Positions 11,970 through 20,057 of a stretch of DNA of 41,409 nt are shown here, in pieces. The stretch covers positions 1 through 41,409 of IMG/VR virus record IMGVR_UViG_3300021440_000058. One strand, 5' to 3'. Positions within the stretch are counted from its first letter, which is position 1. Every line of letters begins with the position of its first letter. The notes under the pieces are model-generated. The model was not told the DNA's origin, did not search any database, and saw only the letters and a program-made list of their open reading frames with translations. Made by a program: the position numbers and the translations under genes. Source of the stretch: a virus.

Positions 11970-13519
11970 GCCTTGGCGCGGATCTGAACGAGGACGGCGA
12001 AAGCAATGTCCTGACGCTGGAGCCGGTCGGGCCGGTTGCGGACCGGTTTATCAACGATACCAAGTTCATCTCGGCGATCATGGGGCCTTACGGGTCGGCC
12101 AAGACGACAAGCTGCTTCCAGAAAATCATCAATGCGGCGCTGTGGCAGAAGCCGATGGCTGACGGGGTGCGCCGAATCGCGGTATGCTGCGTGCGTGCGA
12201 CCTATTCGCAGCTTGCCACCAACGTGATGCAGGACTGGTTCCGCTGGTTTCCCCAGACCAAGGCCAACTGGAACGGCGAGCTTAACCGGCACATCGTGCG
12301 GCGCTCAGTGATCGGGCTGGGCGATATCGAGATCACCATGTGGTTTCGCGCGATGGGCGATCTGAAGGCCGAAGAGGTCTTCAAGGGCATGTCGCTGACG
12401 ATCCTGTGGCTGAACGAGGTTGATACGCTCGACAACACGGTGATCCGCTTCGGCCTGCCCCGCGTGGGCCGCTATCACGGCTCTGTGCATGGCTGGAACG
12501 GGGTGATTGCCGACTTCAACGCGCCCGATGTCGATAACTGGACCTATGACCTGCTGGTTGAGGGTAATCTGGGTATTCCCGATGAAATGCTGGACGGCTT
12601 CAAGGAACAGTTCGGCGATGATTTTGGGATCAACTTCCATCGCCAGCCCGGTGGTCTTTCGCCGGAAGCCGAGAACCTGAAGAATCTGCGCAAGGGTTAC
12701 TATCAGGGCATGATGCTGACCATGTCGGAGAACGATATCCGGCGATTTATTCATAATGAATTCGGCGCAGTACGGGCCGGACAGCCAGTATTCCCCGAAT
12801 TCAACGACCGGATGCACATGGCGGCAGCGCCGCTGCGTCCGCTGCCTGATCTGCCGATCGTGATGGGGATCGATGGTGGGCGGACCCCTTCGCTGGTGTT
12901 TGCCCAGGTCGATAACGGGCAGCTTCGGGTGCTTGACGAACTGGTGATCTATGATCCCGGCAAGGACAACGAGCTGGAGCGCATGGGACCAACTGCCTTT
13001 GCCGAGCTGGCGCGTGATTTCGTCTCGGTCAGCTATCCCAAGGCGGTGCTGGGCATGGGGTTCTATGATCCGGCGACCGACTGGGGCGAGTATGACGATG
13101 ACGGGACGTGGATCGACATCTTCAAGCGGGTGTTCGGCGGCAAGTGGAAGCCGGGCGGCGAGGAAGGCAACCGGCTGGAGCCACGCCTTGAGGCGGTTCG
13201 GAGCCGTTTAAACAGGTCACCGGGCGGCAAGCCCGCGATGCTGGTCAGCCCGACGTGCAAGATGCTGCGGCGCGGGTTCAACAACGGTTATGTGATCGAG
13301 CGGGTGGCGACATCGGCAGGTGGCCGGTTCCGCGACAAGCCGACCAAGAACGATTTCAGCCATGTGCAGGATGCCCTGCAATACCTGTGCCTGGGGCTGG
13401 AGCACAAAGGCCGGGCGATCAGTGAAATCGACGCGCGCCGCGCAGCACGGCAGGCCTCTCCGCCTGCGGTGACCTATTCCAGGCAGGTGGCGCAGGTGCG
13501 CCGGATGGGGAGGAACTAA
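11966..13519 (+). CDS. terminase large subunit, 517 aa
   Basis: The packaging motor and nuclease. The ATPase shows Walker A GPYGSAKTT at 40-48 and Walker B LTILWLNEVD at 144-153. The RNase H-like nuclease half begins near VMGIDGG (D303) and ends with DFSHVQDALQYLCLG. Length is normal for the family. The ATG at 11966 overlaps the small-subunit stop, and the stop overlaps the next ATG (TAATG). The sequence type is that of BPP-1/other podovirus terminases by overall impression; a tree would be needed to infer cos or headful packaging. Confidence 0.9.
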   Translation: MSLGADLNEDGESNVLTLEPVGPVADRFINDTKFISAIMGPYGSAKTTSCFQKIINAALWQKPMADGVRRIAVCCVRATYSQLATNVMQDWFRWFPQTKANWNGELNRHIVRRSVIGLGDIEITMWFRAMGDLKAEEVFKGMSLTILWLNEVDTLDNTVIRFGLPRVGRYHGSVHGWNGVIADFNAPDVDNWTYDLLVEGNLGIPDEMLDGFKEQFGDDFGINFHRQPGGLSPEAENLKNLRKGYYQGMMLTMSENDIRRFIHNEFGAVRAGQPVFPEFNDRMHMAAAPLRPLPDLPIVMGIDGGRTPSLVFAQVDNGQLRVLDELVIYDPGKDNELERMGPTAFAELARDFVSVSYPKAVLGMGFYDPATDWGEYDDDGTWIDIFKRVFGGKWKPGGEEGNRLEPRLEAVRSRLNRSPGGKPAMLVSPTCKMLRRGFNNGYVIERVATSAGGRFRDKPTKNDFSHVQDALQYLCLGLEHKGRAISEIDARRAARQASPPAVTYSRQVAQVRRMGRN

Positions 13520-13806
13520 TGGCATTTCTGGCACCCGTATTCGCAGCGATTGGCGGGCTTTCTGCCGCAACGGTTGCCGGGGTTGGTGCAGCCGGGCTGA
13601 TTGGCTCAAAACTGATCGGCGGTGGCGGGTCGCAGGTACAGGCCCAGTCGGCGCCGATGACCCCGACGCGCAATGATGCGCTGGAACGGGCAGCAGTAGC
13701 GGACAGTCTGGCGCGGCGCACGGGTGCGCGCGGGATGCGGCGGACGCCAGTTGGCGGGGCCGAGGCCGCGACGGGCGCGAAGACCAGTTTGCTCGGTCGA
13801 TCGTAA
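13519..13806 (+). CDS. small conserved virion assembly protein, 95 aa
   Basis: The N-terminal 35 residues are hydrophobic and Gly/Ala-rich (FLAPVFAAIGGLSAATVAGVGAAGLIGSK). A segment NDALERAAVADSLARRTGARG and an end KTSLLGRS follow. Short proteins of the form hydrophobic head, RR-x-G, ...TSLLG lie between terminase and portal in many podoviruses. The role is not known; assembly or an internal head protein is usual speculation. The start at 13519 overlaps the terminase stop. Confidence 0.6.
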   Translation: MAFLAPVFAAIGGLSAATVAGVGAAGLIGSKLIGGGGSQVQAQSAPMTPTRNDALERAAVADSLARRTGARGMRRTPVGGAEAATGAKTSLLGRS

Positions 13807-13844
13807 GTGAATTTGCGTTTGGTTTTTCATGAAAGGATGAAGTC

Positions 13845-14624
13845 ATGGCTGGTTTGAAGGTTATCGATGAAGGCGCTGATGCTGCTGCGGCAGCCAAGGA
13901 TGCAGGGGAACAGGGCGCTGAGCAGGCAGCGGCCACGGATGCTACCACGCAGGGCACCGAACAGGCTGCTGCTGAAGGCGATGGCGGGGTTTCTGCTGCT
14001 GAAGACCCGGCTGTAGCGGCGCTGCGTGAAGAGCGCGATGCTGCGCTGGCCCGTGCCGAAAAGGCTGAAGCTGACTATCTTGCCCAGTCTGACGAACTTG
14101 CGAAGGCCAATGCCGCGCTGTTCGCTGCGAAGGACGAGAACGCCACTGGCGACGAAGACAAGGCCCGGATTGCCGAACTCGAAGCGCAGATCGCGGCGAT
14201 GCAGGCCGCGCAGCCGACGCCTCCCGCGCCGGTCGATGTCGATATCAAGTACCCGAAGGTCGGCAAGGCGCTGAAAATTCCCGAAGAGGGCAAGCGCGCG
14301 ACGGCGGCTGATGTGGCCAATTTGCTGGCAGCCGGCGACGTGCTGGTGATGGTGCTGACCGACTCGAACGGCAAGGTTCAGGACTATGCGCCGCAGGTTG
14401 GCGGGCCGGGCCTGTTCATCGCCCGTGATACCGGGCTGATGTTTGGCGCGGATATCGACCTGAAGCCGGAAATGCCCCGGATCGAGCTGCGCTTTGCCGT
14501 GCTGCTGGATGCCGCGGGCAAGGTGCTTTCGTCGTGCCGCCTTGGTGCGCTGCTGATCGGCGGCGACGGGCTTTCGGCGATGATCCCGGCGAACAACCTG
14601 CGCTTCGATTTTGAAGAAGAATAA
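13845..14624 (+). CDS. hypothetical head-cluster protein with coiled coil, 259 aa
   Basis: The first 55 residues are Ala/Gly/Glu-rich and probably disordered. Residues 60-125 form a clear coiled coil (ALREERDAALARAEKAEADYL, then ARIAELEAQIAAMQA). Residues 135-259 are a beta-rich domain of unknown type (ARDTGLMFGADIDLKPEMPR, then LRFDFEEE). A good ribosome site (AAAGGATGAAGTC) precedes the ATG. It lies between terminase and portal, where most relatives have no such gene. It could be a second scaffold, a head decoration or a head-closure protein. Separate from the scaffold called at 16703. Confidence 0.6.
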   Translation: MAGLKVIDEGADAAAAAKDAGEQGAEQAAATDATTQGTEQAAAEGDGGVSAAEDPAVAALREERDAALARAEKAEADYLAQSDELAKANAALFAAKDENATGDEDKARIAELEAQIAAMQAAQPTPPAPVDVDIKYPKVGKALKIPEEGKRATAADVANLLAAGDVLVMVLTDSNGKVQDYAPQVGGPGLFIARDTGLMFGADIDLKPEMPRIELRFAVLLDAAGKVLSSCRLGALLIGGDGLSAMIPANNLRFDFEEE

Positions 14625-14686
14625 GCGCGGCGCGGTGCCGGTGGCACCCGCAAATCCATGAACGGCAGCAGTAGTTAGGAACTTCG

Positions 14687-16354
14687 ATGTTTGACGGTGA
14701 ATCGATCATCAAGCGGCAGGACCGGATGGCAGTGGGCCAGACCGCGATCATGCAGCTGCGTCAGGAAGTTGCCGAGCTGCTGCTGCCGCGCATGGCCAAG
14801 TTCAATTGTCTGGGCCAGTTCGGCCCGGTGCAGCAGAACGTGGTGACATCGGTTTTTGATGAATATGGCCAGCAGAAATTCGAGGAAGGCGTGTCGATTG
14901 CCATGGGGCTGTCGAACCCTTCGGGTCAAATCTGGCAGCGGTGGGAGCTGGGCGACGAAGAGCTGATGAAGCTCCAGCATGTGCGCCTGTGGGTCGAATC
15001 GAAGAACAAGATGCTGCAAAAGCTGCGCAGCGATCCCAAGAGCGGTTTCACCGGGGCGCTGGGTGAAGGCTGGGCGAGCCTGCTGGCCTTTGCCATGCAA
15101 TCGACATGGCCGGACATTCGCCGCGATATCATGGGCAGGCCGATCGGGCTGTCTTACCAGAGCGAATTCATCGGCGGTATCTATGTCGAGGAAAACGCCG
15201 AGGGCGTGCCGATCCGCACACACAACAAGTTCACGCTGACCGCGCGGCAGGCGTGGGACAAGTGGGGCGCGGAAAGCCCCGAAGTGGTCAAGCGCCACAT
15301 GGGAAAGCAGAACAATGCTGGCGAGGATGAACAGGTCGAATTCATCCATGCGATCTACCCGAACCACGAATATGATCCTGACCGGCTGGACCACATGGGC
15401 AAGCCATGGCGCGGTTGCTATGTCGCGGTCGAGGGCAAGGAATGCTTCAAGGAAGGCGGCTATGTCGCCAATCCGCGCGTGGTGAGCCGGTTCATGAAGG
15501 GGCTGAACGGCCCCTATGGCCACTGCGCCGCATTTCAGGTGCTGCCTTCGGTTCGCCAGTGCCAGGTGATGATGGTCGATCTGATCGAAACCGCCGAGCA
15601 GAAGGCGGGGCCGACGATGCTGGCGCATGATGACATGCTGGATTACGGCATTCGCTATGCCCCGCGCGAGGTGATCATGGGCGGGCTTGGCAACCGCTAT
15701 GAAGAGCGGATCAAGGCGCTGTTCAATCCTGCCGACAATGGCGAGGGCTGGCAGTTGCTGGAGCTGATGCACAGCTACATCGACCGGGCGTTCTATGCCC
15801 ACATGCTGCAAATCAATCAGGATCTGAAAAGCCACGTAACCGATGCGCAGATTTACGAGCGCAAGGCCGATGCCGGGGTGCTGCTGACCCCGCTGGCCCG
15901 GCAGGAAAACGAGTGGTTTTCCGCGATGCTGGACCGCGAGCTGGCGCTGATGGACGAGCTGGGGCTGATGGCCGATGAGCCCGGCGAAGTGGCCGAGGCG
16001 CGGGCGGCGGGAATGGGCATCGAAGCGATCTATGACAACGGGGTGACCCGGAGCCAGGGCGCAGCGGGTGTCGGCGCGCTGCTGGATGTCGAACGTATCT
16101 TTGCCACGACTTTCCAGAACGATCCCGAGAGCTATCAGACCTACAAGGCGATGTTCCCGTTCGAGAAGCGGTTGCGCTACATCGTGGACAACACGGCGGT
16201 GCCGGTTTCGATCCAGTCAACCGACGAAGAGCGCGCGGCGATCGCCAAGCAGCACGAGCAGCAGAATGCCGAAGCGCAGTTCCTGCAATCGATCCCCGAT
16301 CTGGCGCGGGCTTCCAAGGACCTGAGCGCCGGGGTGCCTGCAAATGCAGCCTGA
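14687..16354 (+). CDS. portal / head-tail connector protein, 555 aa
   Basis: Podovirus connector (T7 gp8 type). It forms the dodecameric ring at the capsid vertex through which DNA passes. Features include an N-terminal helix with LRQEVAELLLPRM, FEEGVSIAMGLSNPSGQIW, then the GYVANPRVVSRFMKG...YGHCAAFQVLPSVRQCQVM block. That last block is typical of the head-tail connector family, where (Y/F)G-x-(S/C)P-x(4)-LP-x(2)-(K/R) is usual. Length is normal. AGGAA precedes the ATG. Its last 11 bases overlap the next gene. Confidence 0.85.
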   Translation: MFDGESIIKRQDRMAVGQTAIMQLRQEVAELLLPRMAKFNCLGQFGPVQQNVVTSVFDEYGQQKFEEGVSIAMGLSNPSGQIWQRWELGDEELMKLQHVRLWVESKNKMLQKLRSDPKSGFTGALGEGWASLLAFAMQSTWPDIRRDIMGRPIGLSYQSEFIGGIYVEENAEGVPIRTHNKFTLTARQAWDKWGAESPEVVKRHMGKQNNAGEDEQVEFIHAIYPNHEYDPDRLDHMGKPWRGCYVAVEGKECFKEGGYVANPRVVSRFMKGLNGPYGHCAAFQVLPSVRQCQVMMVDLIETAEQKAGPTMLAHDDMLDYGIRYAPREVIMGGLGNRYEERIKALFNPADNGEGWQLLELMHSYIDRAFYAHMLQINQDLKSHVTDAQIYERKADAGVLLTPLARQENEWFSAMLDRELALMDELGLMADEPGEVAEARAAGMGIEAIYDNGVTRSQGAAGVGALLDVERIFATTFQNDPESYQTYKAMFPFEKRLRYIVDNTAVPVSIQSTDEERAAIAKQHEQQNAEAQFLQSIPDLARASKDLSAGVPANAA

Positions 16355-16706
16355 TTACGGCGAAAGCCCCGATCTGCTGGAATTCAGGGCCAAGCTGGCA
16401 GCGGCGCGGGCGTCAAAGCGGGGGGCATTGGCCACGATGCTGACCAAGCGGCGCGATGCGGCGGTGCGGCACGCGGCCTTCATGGCGCTGTTCTATGATG
16501 GCGAAAAGCTGCGGCCCGGTGCGGAAATCGTGCTGGATGATCTGGCTGAAGCGGCAGGATTTGGTGCGGCCTCACCCGTGCTTGACCATGCCGAACTGTG
16601 TTTTCTGGAGGGCAAGCGCTGGCTGCTGCTCCACCTGCTTTCGCGCTTCCGGCTGTCGCCGGAGCGTGCCGCCGAGTTACAATCCCAACTGGAGAATAGT
16701 CGATGA
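16344..16706 (+). CDS. Bbp19-like head-region protein, 120 aa
   Basis: A 120-residue helical protein: YGESPDLLEFRAKLAAARASKR, then a central domain (AVRHAAFMALFYDGE) and FLEGKRWLLLHLLSRFRLSPE. The F-EG-R/K-x(3)-LHLL-R pattern near the C-terminus is like the Bbp19 phage domain, found beside portal and scaffold genes in BPP-1-type phages. The family assignment is by eye. It overlaps portal by 11 bp and the scaffold ATG by ATGA, so it is made with them. Role unknown. Confidence 0.55.
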   Translation: MQPDYGESPDLLEFRAKLAAARASKRGALATMLTKRRDAAVRHAAFMALFYDGEKLRPGAEIVLDDLAEAAGFGAASPVLDHAELCFLEGKRWLLLHLLSRFRLSPERAAELQSQLENSR

Positions 16707-17569
16707 GTGAAGTCGTTGAGTCACCCGCCGCCCCCGCCGCTGAAGCAGCACCGGCTGCCGCACCTGCACCTGAAGCCGCGCCCTTAGCTGCTGCCGCGCC
16801 GCTGGGCCGCGAAGAGCCTGCCCCCGCCGCTGCTGTCCCGGCTGCCACTGCCGCATGGCTGGACGGCCTGCCTGATGAACTGAAGGCCGACAAGACGCTG
16901 GCGCGGTTCAAGACGGTGGAAGACCTGGCCAAGGGCGTGGTCGAACGGCAGGCGATGCTGGGCAACCGGATCGAGCTGCCGAAGGCGGATGATCCCGACT
17001 CGTTCACCCGCTTTGCCGCCGCGATCCGGCCCGAGAAAGCCGAAGATTACAAGATCGAGGTTCCCGAGGGGCAGGATGCGGCATTCGCCGAATCGATGCG
17101 GCCGATTTTCCACGATATCGGGCTGCACCCGTTGCAGGCGGAAAAGCTGGTCGCCGCGAACAATGCCTATGTGGCGCAGCAGACGGCAGCGCTGGAGCAG
17201 GCGGGCCAGAAGGAAGTAGCCGACCTTGAGGCCAGCATGGGCAAGCAGGAATTTGCCGCCGCGAAGATGGCGACTAATGCCTGGCTGACGCGCATGGGTA
17301 TTCCGGTGAAGTTCGATACCGATCTGGCCCGGCTGGTCGGCGCGGGCAATTCGGTGCGCCTGCTGTTCGACATATCGGCGCGCACGGGCGAGCTGGGCAA
17401 GGTCAACGATGCCGATATGGCGCTGGCACTGGGCAGCATGACGCCCGAACAGGCCAAGGCCGAAGCAGCCAAGCTGGATCACAAGGCGCTGCGCAATCCG
17501 AACAGCCCGGAGAGCAAGAAGATGGCCGAATATGCCGCGATCATCTCCAAGGGAAGCTCCGCCCGCTGA
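16703..17569 (+). CDS. capsid scaffolding protein, 288 aa
   Basis: The N-terminus is a long Ala/Pro/Glu-rich disordered segment (residues 5-50). The pattern of phage scaffolds follows: AAWLDGLPDELKADKTLARFKTVEDLAKG...RQAMLGNRIELPKADDPDSF and IRPEKAEDYKIEVPEG. The rest is helical and ends in a basic tail (SPESKKMAEYAAIISKGSSAR). It assists procapsid assembly and is lost before DNA fills the head. Position right before the capsid promoter region and capsid gene agrees. Confidence 0.75.
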   Translation: MSEVVESPAAPAAEAAPAAAPAPEAAPLAAAAPLGREEPAPAAAVPAATAAWLDGLPDELKADKTLARFKTVEDLAKGVVERQAMLGNRIELPKADDPDSFTRFAAAIRPEKAEDYKIEVPEGQDAAFAESMRPIFHDIGLHPLQAEKLVAANNAYVAQQTAALEQAGQKEVADLEASMGKQEFAAAKMATNAWLTRMGIPVKFDTDLARLVGAGNSVRLLFDISARTGELGKVNDADMALALGSMTPEQAKAEAAKLDHKALRNPNSPESKKMAEYAAIISKGSSAR

Positions 17570-17600
17570 TCTGCCCTGTGACTTGCCGTGCGATGACGGC

Positions 17601-17629
17601 TTGACTTTGTTATCGATTCGATAAATGTA
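17601..17629 (+). promoter_or_regulatory. putative capsid promoter containing a CI-type operator
   Basis: TTGACT (17601-17606) is a -35-like element. TGTTATC-GATTC-GATAAAT (17608-17626) matches the 19-bp operator of the lysogeny switch in the left half and in five of seven bases of the right half. It lies in the spacer exactly as at the early promoters. The -10 is not clear (TAAATG or AATGTA). This is the only strong promoter-like sequence in the gene-free 298 bp before the capsid gene. Confidence 0.5.
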
Positions 17630-17633
17630 GACC

Positions 17634-17700
17634 GTGAAGTGGCGGGCCGGGATCATCTCCAGCCCCAAGCGTGGGATGATCCCCTTGCCCGCCCCTTCAC
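17634..17700 (+). promoter_or_regulatory. 67-nt imperfect hairpin in the capsid leader
   Basis: Three blocks pair in order: GTGAAG (17634-17639) with CTTCAC (17695-17700); GGCGGGC (17641-17647) with GCCCGCC (17687-17693); GGGATCATC (17649-17657) with GATGATCCC (17675-17683). That gives 22 pairs broken only by small mismatches, around a 17-nt loop. No gene overlaps it. It could be an attenuator, an RNA-stability or processing element, or a protein site. It begins just after the promoter-like sequence. Confidence 0.6.
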
Positions 17701-17867
17701 CCACCGGCCACCCCGCGCAAGCCGTTTATACGGTGCGGCCCCGGCGCTTCCCCGATAAAGGATCGGGCGTTCAAGCGGCACGTGAGCTGCCAGTCCGGCC
17801 CGGCATCTGCCGATACCCCTGACGAAATTTTCGCACCTTTTGTGAACGTTTTGCCAGGAGAAAGACA

Positions 17868-18812
17868 ATGGCAGTCCCTATTGAAAATTGGCCCGAGAAT
17901 GATCGGACTATCGCCTACAGCCTGAAGGTCACCAACGAACTCAACCAGGTTCCGGGCAAGATCACGCAGGTTTTCGACGAAAGCAATTCCAGCCAGTGCA
18001 GCGGCACGATCAAGGTTCTGGAAGACCGTTTCGATATTATCAATCTCGAAACCCAGAACAACCGCGCCGATGATACCAACTATGTCGATGTCGGCAATGT
18101 TCGCCGCGCGATCCGCAAGCGCAAGCCTGCTGACGCGGCAGTGCTGGTTGGTCGCCATGACCTTCAGGCAACCGACATCAATCTTGAGGCGGTTCCGCCT
18201 GTCCGCCTGGCCGATGCCGTGCGCCGTTATCACGACGACGCATTCTTCGATCCCAACGGCGGCTTCTATGGCAATGCCTATACCGGTGAATATGGTGCGA
18301 CGGCTGTTCCGTTCACCCCCGGCAACATCATTGCCCATGGTGGTACGGGTATCACCAAGGCGAAGTTGCAGGCGCTGATGAAGCTCTACAACGACAACGA
18401 TGTCGATACCGAGATGGAAGAGCCAATCATCCTGATTGACAACCAGGGCGTGATCGATCTGCAGAACATCACCGAATTTGCGAACTGGGATTACAACGAA
18501 GACCGCCCGCTGATGCGCGGCGAGCTTCCGACCGGTCGCGGGTTCCTTGGTTTCCGCTACATCCGCTGCAACCTGCTTTCGGCACGCGCCTATCCTTCGG
18601 CACCGGGCACGCTGGTCCCGGCTGCGAACCAGATTTCGCTGCCGAGCTTTGTCCCGAGCGGTCTGCATCGCGGCGTTTGGACCGAGTTCTTCTATCGCCA
18701 GGGTGAGAACCCCGGAAAGAAGCATCAGCTCCAGCAGTATGCTGAAGCCTGTTCGGCGATCACCCGCATCGACGAAAAGCGCTGCTTCCAGATGGTCTGC
18801 ACGGGCCGTTAA
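17868..18812 (+). CDS. major capsid protein, 314 aa
   Basis: Main shell protein with probable HK97 fold, of the BPP-1 (Bbp17-like) podovirus type. It has MAVPIENWPENDRTIAYSL at the N-terminus, a strongly polar E-loop region (about 40-75), RADDTNYVDVGNVRRAIRKRK, and a long middle with FDPNGGFYGNAYTGEYG. The C-terminal part includes GRGFLGFRYIRCN. Size (about 34 kDa) is typical. A strong AGGAG ribosome site is 8 nt upstream of the ATG, as expected for the most abundant virion protein. A terminator-like hairpin directly follows the gene. Confidence 0.8.
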   Translation: MAVPIENWPENDRTIAYSLKVTNELNQVPGKITQVFDESNSSQCSGTIKVLEDRFDIINLETQNNRADDTNYVDVGNVRRAIRKRKPADAAVLVGRHDLQATDINLEAVPPVRLADAVRRYHDDAFFDPNGGFYGNAYTGEYGATAVPFTPGNIIAHGGTGITKAKLQALMKLYNDNDVDTEMEEPIILIDNQGVIDLQNITEFANWDYNEDRPLMRGELPTGRGFLGFRYIRCNLLSARAYPSAPGTLVPAANQISLPSFVPSGLHRGVWTEFFYRQGENPGKKHQLQQYAEACSAITRIDEKRCFQMVCTGR

Positions 18813-18817
18813 CCTCT

Positions 18818-18842
18818 GACGGGCGGCGCAATGCCGCCCGTC
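18818..18842 (+). terminator. hairpin after the capsid gene
   Basis: A perfect 10-bp stem GACGGGCGGC / GCCGCCCGTC has the five-base loop GCAAT and starts 5 bp after the capsid stop. No T tract follows (TCTCCCATCTT), so partial termination or 3'-end protection of the capsid message is more likely than a full stop. The next gene begins only about 20 bp later. Confidence 0.55.
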
Positions 18843-18864
18843 TCCCATCTTCAGGAGACAAATG

Positions 18865-19320
18865 ATGGCAGACCGTACCGGAAAGTACTGGGCCAATGTT
18901 ACCACCGGCACCAAGGCCGCGATGGCACCTGGTCATAGCAACAATGCGGCAGTGCGCCGCAACCGCGAAGTGTTCCTTACCGACGATGGCGGCGCAAATG
19001 CGATCGGCACCACGCTGGTGATCGGCACGCTGCGCGGCGGCGACGTGCCGGACAAGGTTGAAATCACGGCAGGCACTGTTGCCATGTCGGGCGTCAGCTT
19101 CAGCCTTGGCACCCGCGCCAATGCGACCAAGTACAGCGCGGCTGTGGTTGGCCCGGCAGCGGGCGCGACGGTGACGATCAAGTTCCTCGACGTGAACGAT
19201 ATCGGCCTGAACACCGTGCCGTTCTCGACTGAAGAACTGGTGCTGACAACCAGCGTGGCGGTGATCCCCGTTACGGCGGGCGGCAAGCTCCAGGTCGATA
19301 CCTATTACAGCCACAAGTAA
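18865..19320 (+). CDS. capsid decoration (cement) protein candidate, 151 aa
   Basis: A beta-rich, Gly/Ala/Thr/Val-rich protein of about 151 residues (MADRTGKYWANVTTGTKAAM...). It has repeated strand patterns: TTLVIGTLRGGDVPDKVEIT, TKYSAAVVGPAAGATVTIKF and EELVLTTSVAVIPV. In BPP-1-like phages a cement protein gene adjoins the capsid gene; the place and fold impression fit this. The second ATG of ATGATG (18865) is chosen because AGGAG lies 7 nt before it; 18862 is the alternative. The call rests on context. Confidence 0.55.
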   Translation: MADRTGKYWANVTTGTKAAMAPGHSNNAAVRRNREVFLTDDGGANAIGTTLVIGTLRGGDVPDKVEITAGTVAMSGVSFSLGTRANATKYSAAVVGPAAGATVTIKFLDVNDIGLNTVPFSTEELVLTTSVAVIPVTAGGKLQVDTYYSHK

Positions 19321-19334
19321 GATTGGGGCTGTGG

Positions 19335-19392
19335 TTCCGGCGCGTCTGTTTCTGGGGTCTTGATCTCGGGTTGGAAGGCAGACGCGCCGGAA
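19335..19392 (+). promoter_or_regulatory. 14-bp perfect inverted repeat between decoration and tail tube genes
   Basis: TTCCGGCGCGTCTG (19335-19348) and CAGACGCGCCGGAA (19379-19392) are exact complements around a 30-nt loop. The element fills most of the 108-bp gap between the two genes. There is no T run after it. It may set differential expression of head and tail genes through termination, processing or mRNA protection. Read directly from sequence. Confidence 0.6.
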
Positions 19393-19428
19393 TATTCAAT
19401 TAGTGGAATTTGGCGGGAGTAGCTGCGC

Positions 19429-20052
19429 ATGGCCGATATTGTCACTTCGCAGACCCGCATTGCCAACCGCGCGTTGATCCTGCTGGGAACGACGACGCGG
19501 TTGATTTCGGTTGATGACGACAAGCCGCTGGCGAAGCAGATCAGGGATCTGTGGCACGAGAGCCGCCGCACCGGAATTGCCGCCCATACGTGGAACTTTG
19601 CGCTGCACCGGGTGCAGTTGAATGCCGATGCCACGGCCCCGGCCTTTGGCTATGAACGCCGCTTCAAGTTGCCGCCCGATAATCTGGGGTGGAAGCCGTG
19701 GCCGCGCGACAGCGAGTTCTTTTTCGAGGGGGTTGAGGAAGGCGGCTATCTGCTGACCGATGCGGCTGCACCGCTGCCGCTGCGCTACCTTCGAGATATC
19801 GAGGACGTGGGCGCATGGTCGCCCCATTTCCAGACCTTTATGGCCTTTCAGTTGGCGATGGACCTTGCCGATTCGGCGACACAGTTTTCTGCCAAGCAGC
19901 AGGATATGGCAGCAGCGCGCGAGGCTGCGCTGGCCGATGCCAAGGGGATTGACGGGCTGGCATCGGGTGAGCGGACGACCGGCAATGCCCGCTTCCTTTC
20001 GCGCTGGGCCGGATCGCGGGTGCGCCGCTCGACCAATCCGCTGGGAGTTTAA
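19429..20052 (+). CDS. tail tubular protein A (T7 gp11-like), 207 aa
   Basis: Forms the ring under the portal. The order RIANRALILLGTTTRLISVDDD, LWHESRRTGIAAHTWNFALHRVQLNA, FGYERRFKLPPDN, then LRYLRDIEDVGAWSPHF and FQLAMDLADSATQF is the recognised pattern of the gp11-like adaptor. There, a W-F sequence is followed by Y-LP-D. Length is typical. GGGAG lies before the ATG. The gene precedes the nozzle protein as in T7-like and BPP-1-like phages. Confidence 0.8.
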   Translation: MADIVTSQTRIANRALILLGTTTRLISVDDDKPLAKQIRDLWHESRRTGIAAHTWNFALHRVQLNADATAPAFGYERRFKLPPDNLGWKPWPRDSEFFFEGVEEGGYLLTDAAAPLPLRYLRDIEDVGAWSPHFQTFMAFQLAMDLADSATQFSAKQQDMAAAREAALADAKGIDGLASGERTTGNARFLSRWAGSRVRRSTNPLGV

Positions 20053-20057
20053 GGCGC

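Noticed and set aside
14675-15835. Long antisense frame (386 aa) across the portal gene, and similar frames opposite the nozzle, ejection and helicase genes
   Set aside because: These are His/Arg/Leu-rich shadow translations typical of GC-rich genes on the other strand; no motif or ribosome site.
17634-17822. 62-aa frame in the capsid leader
   Set aside because: It lies over the long palindrome, has no ribosome site and its product is Pro/Arg-rich without pattern.
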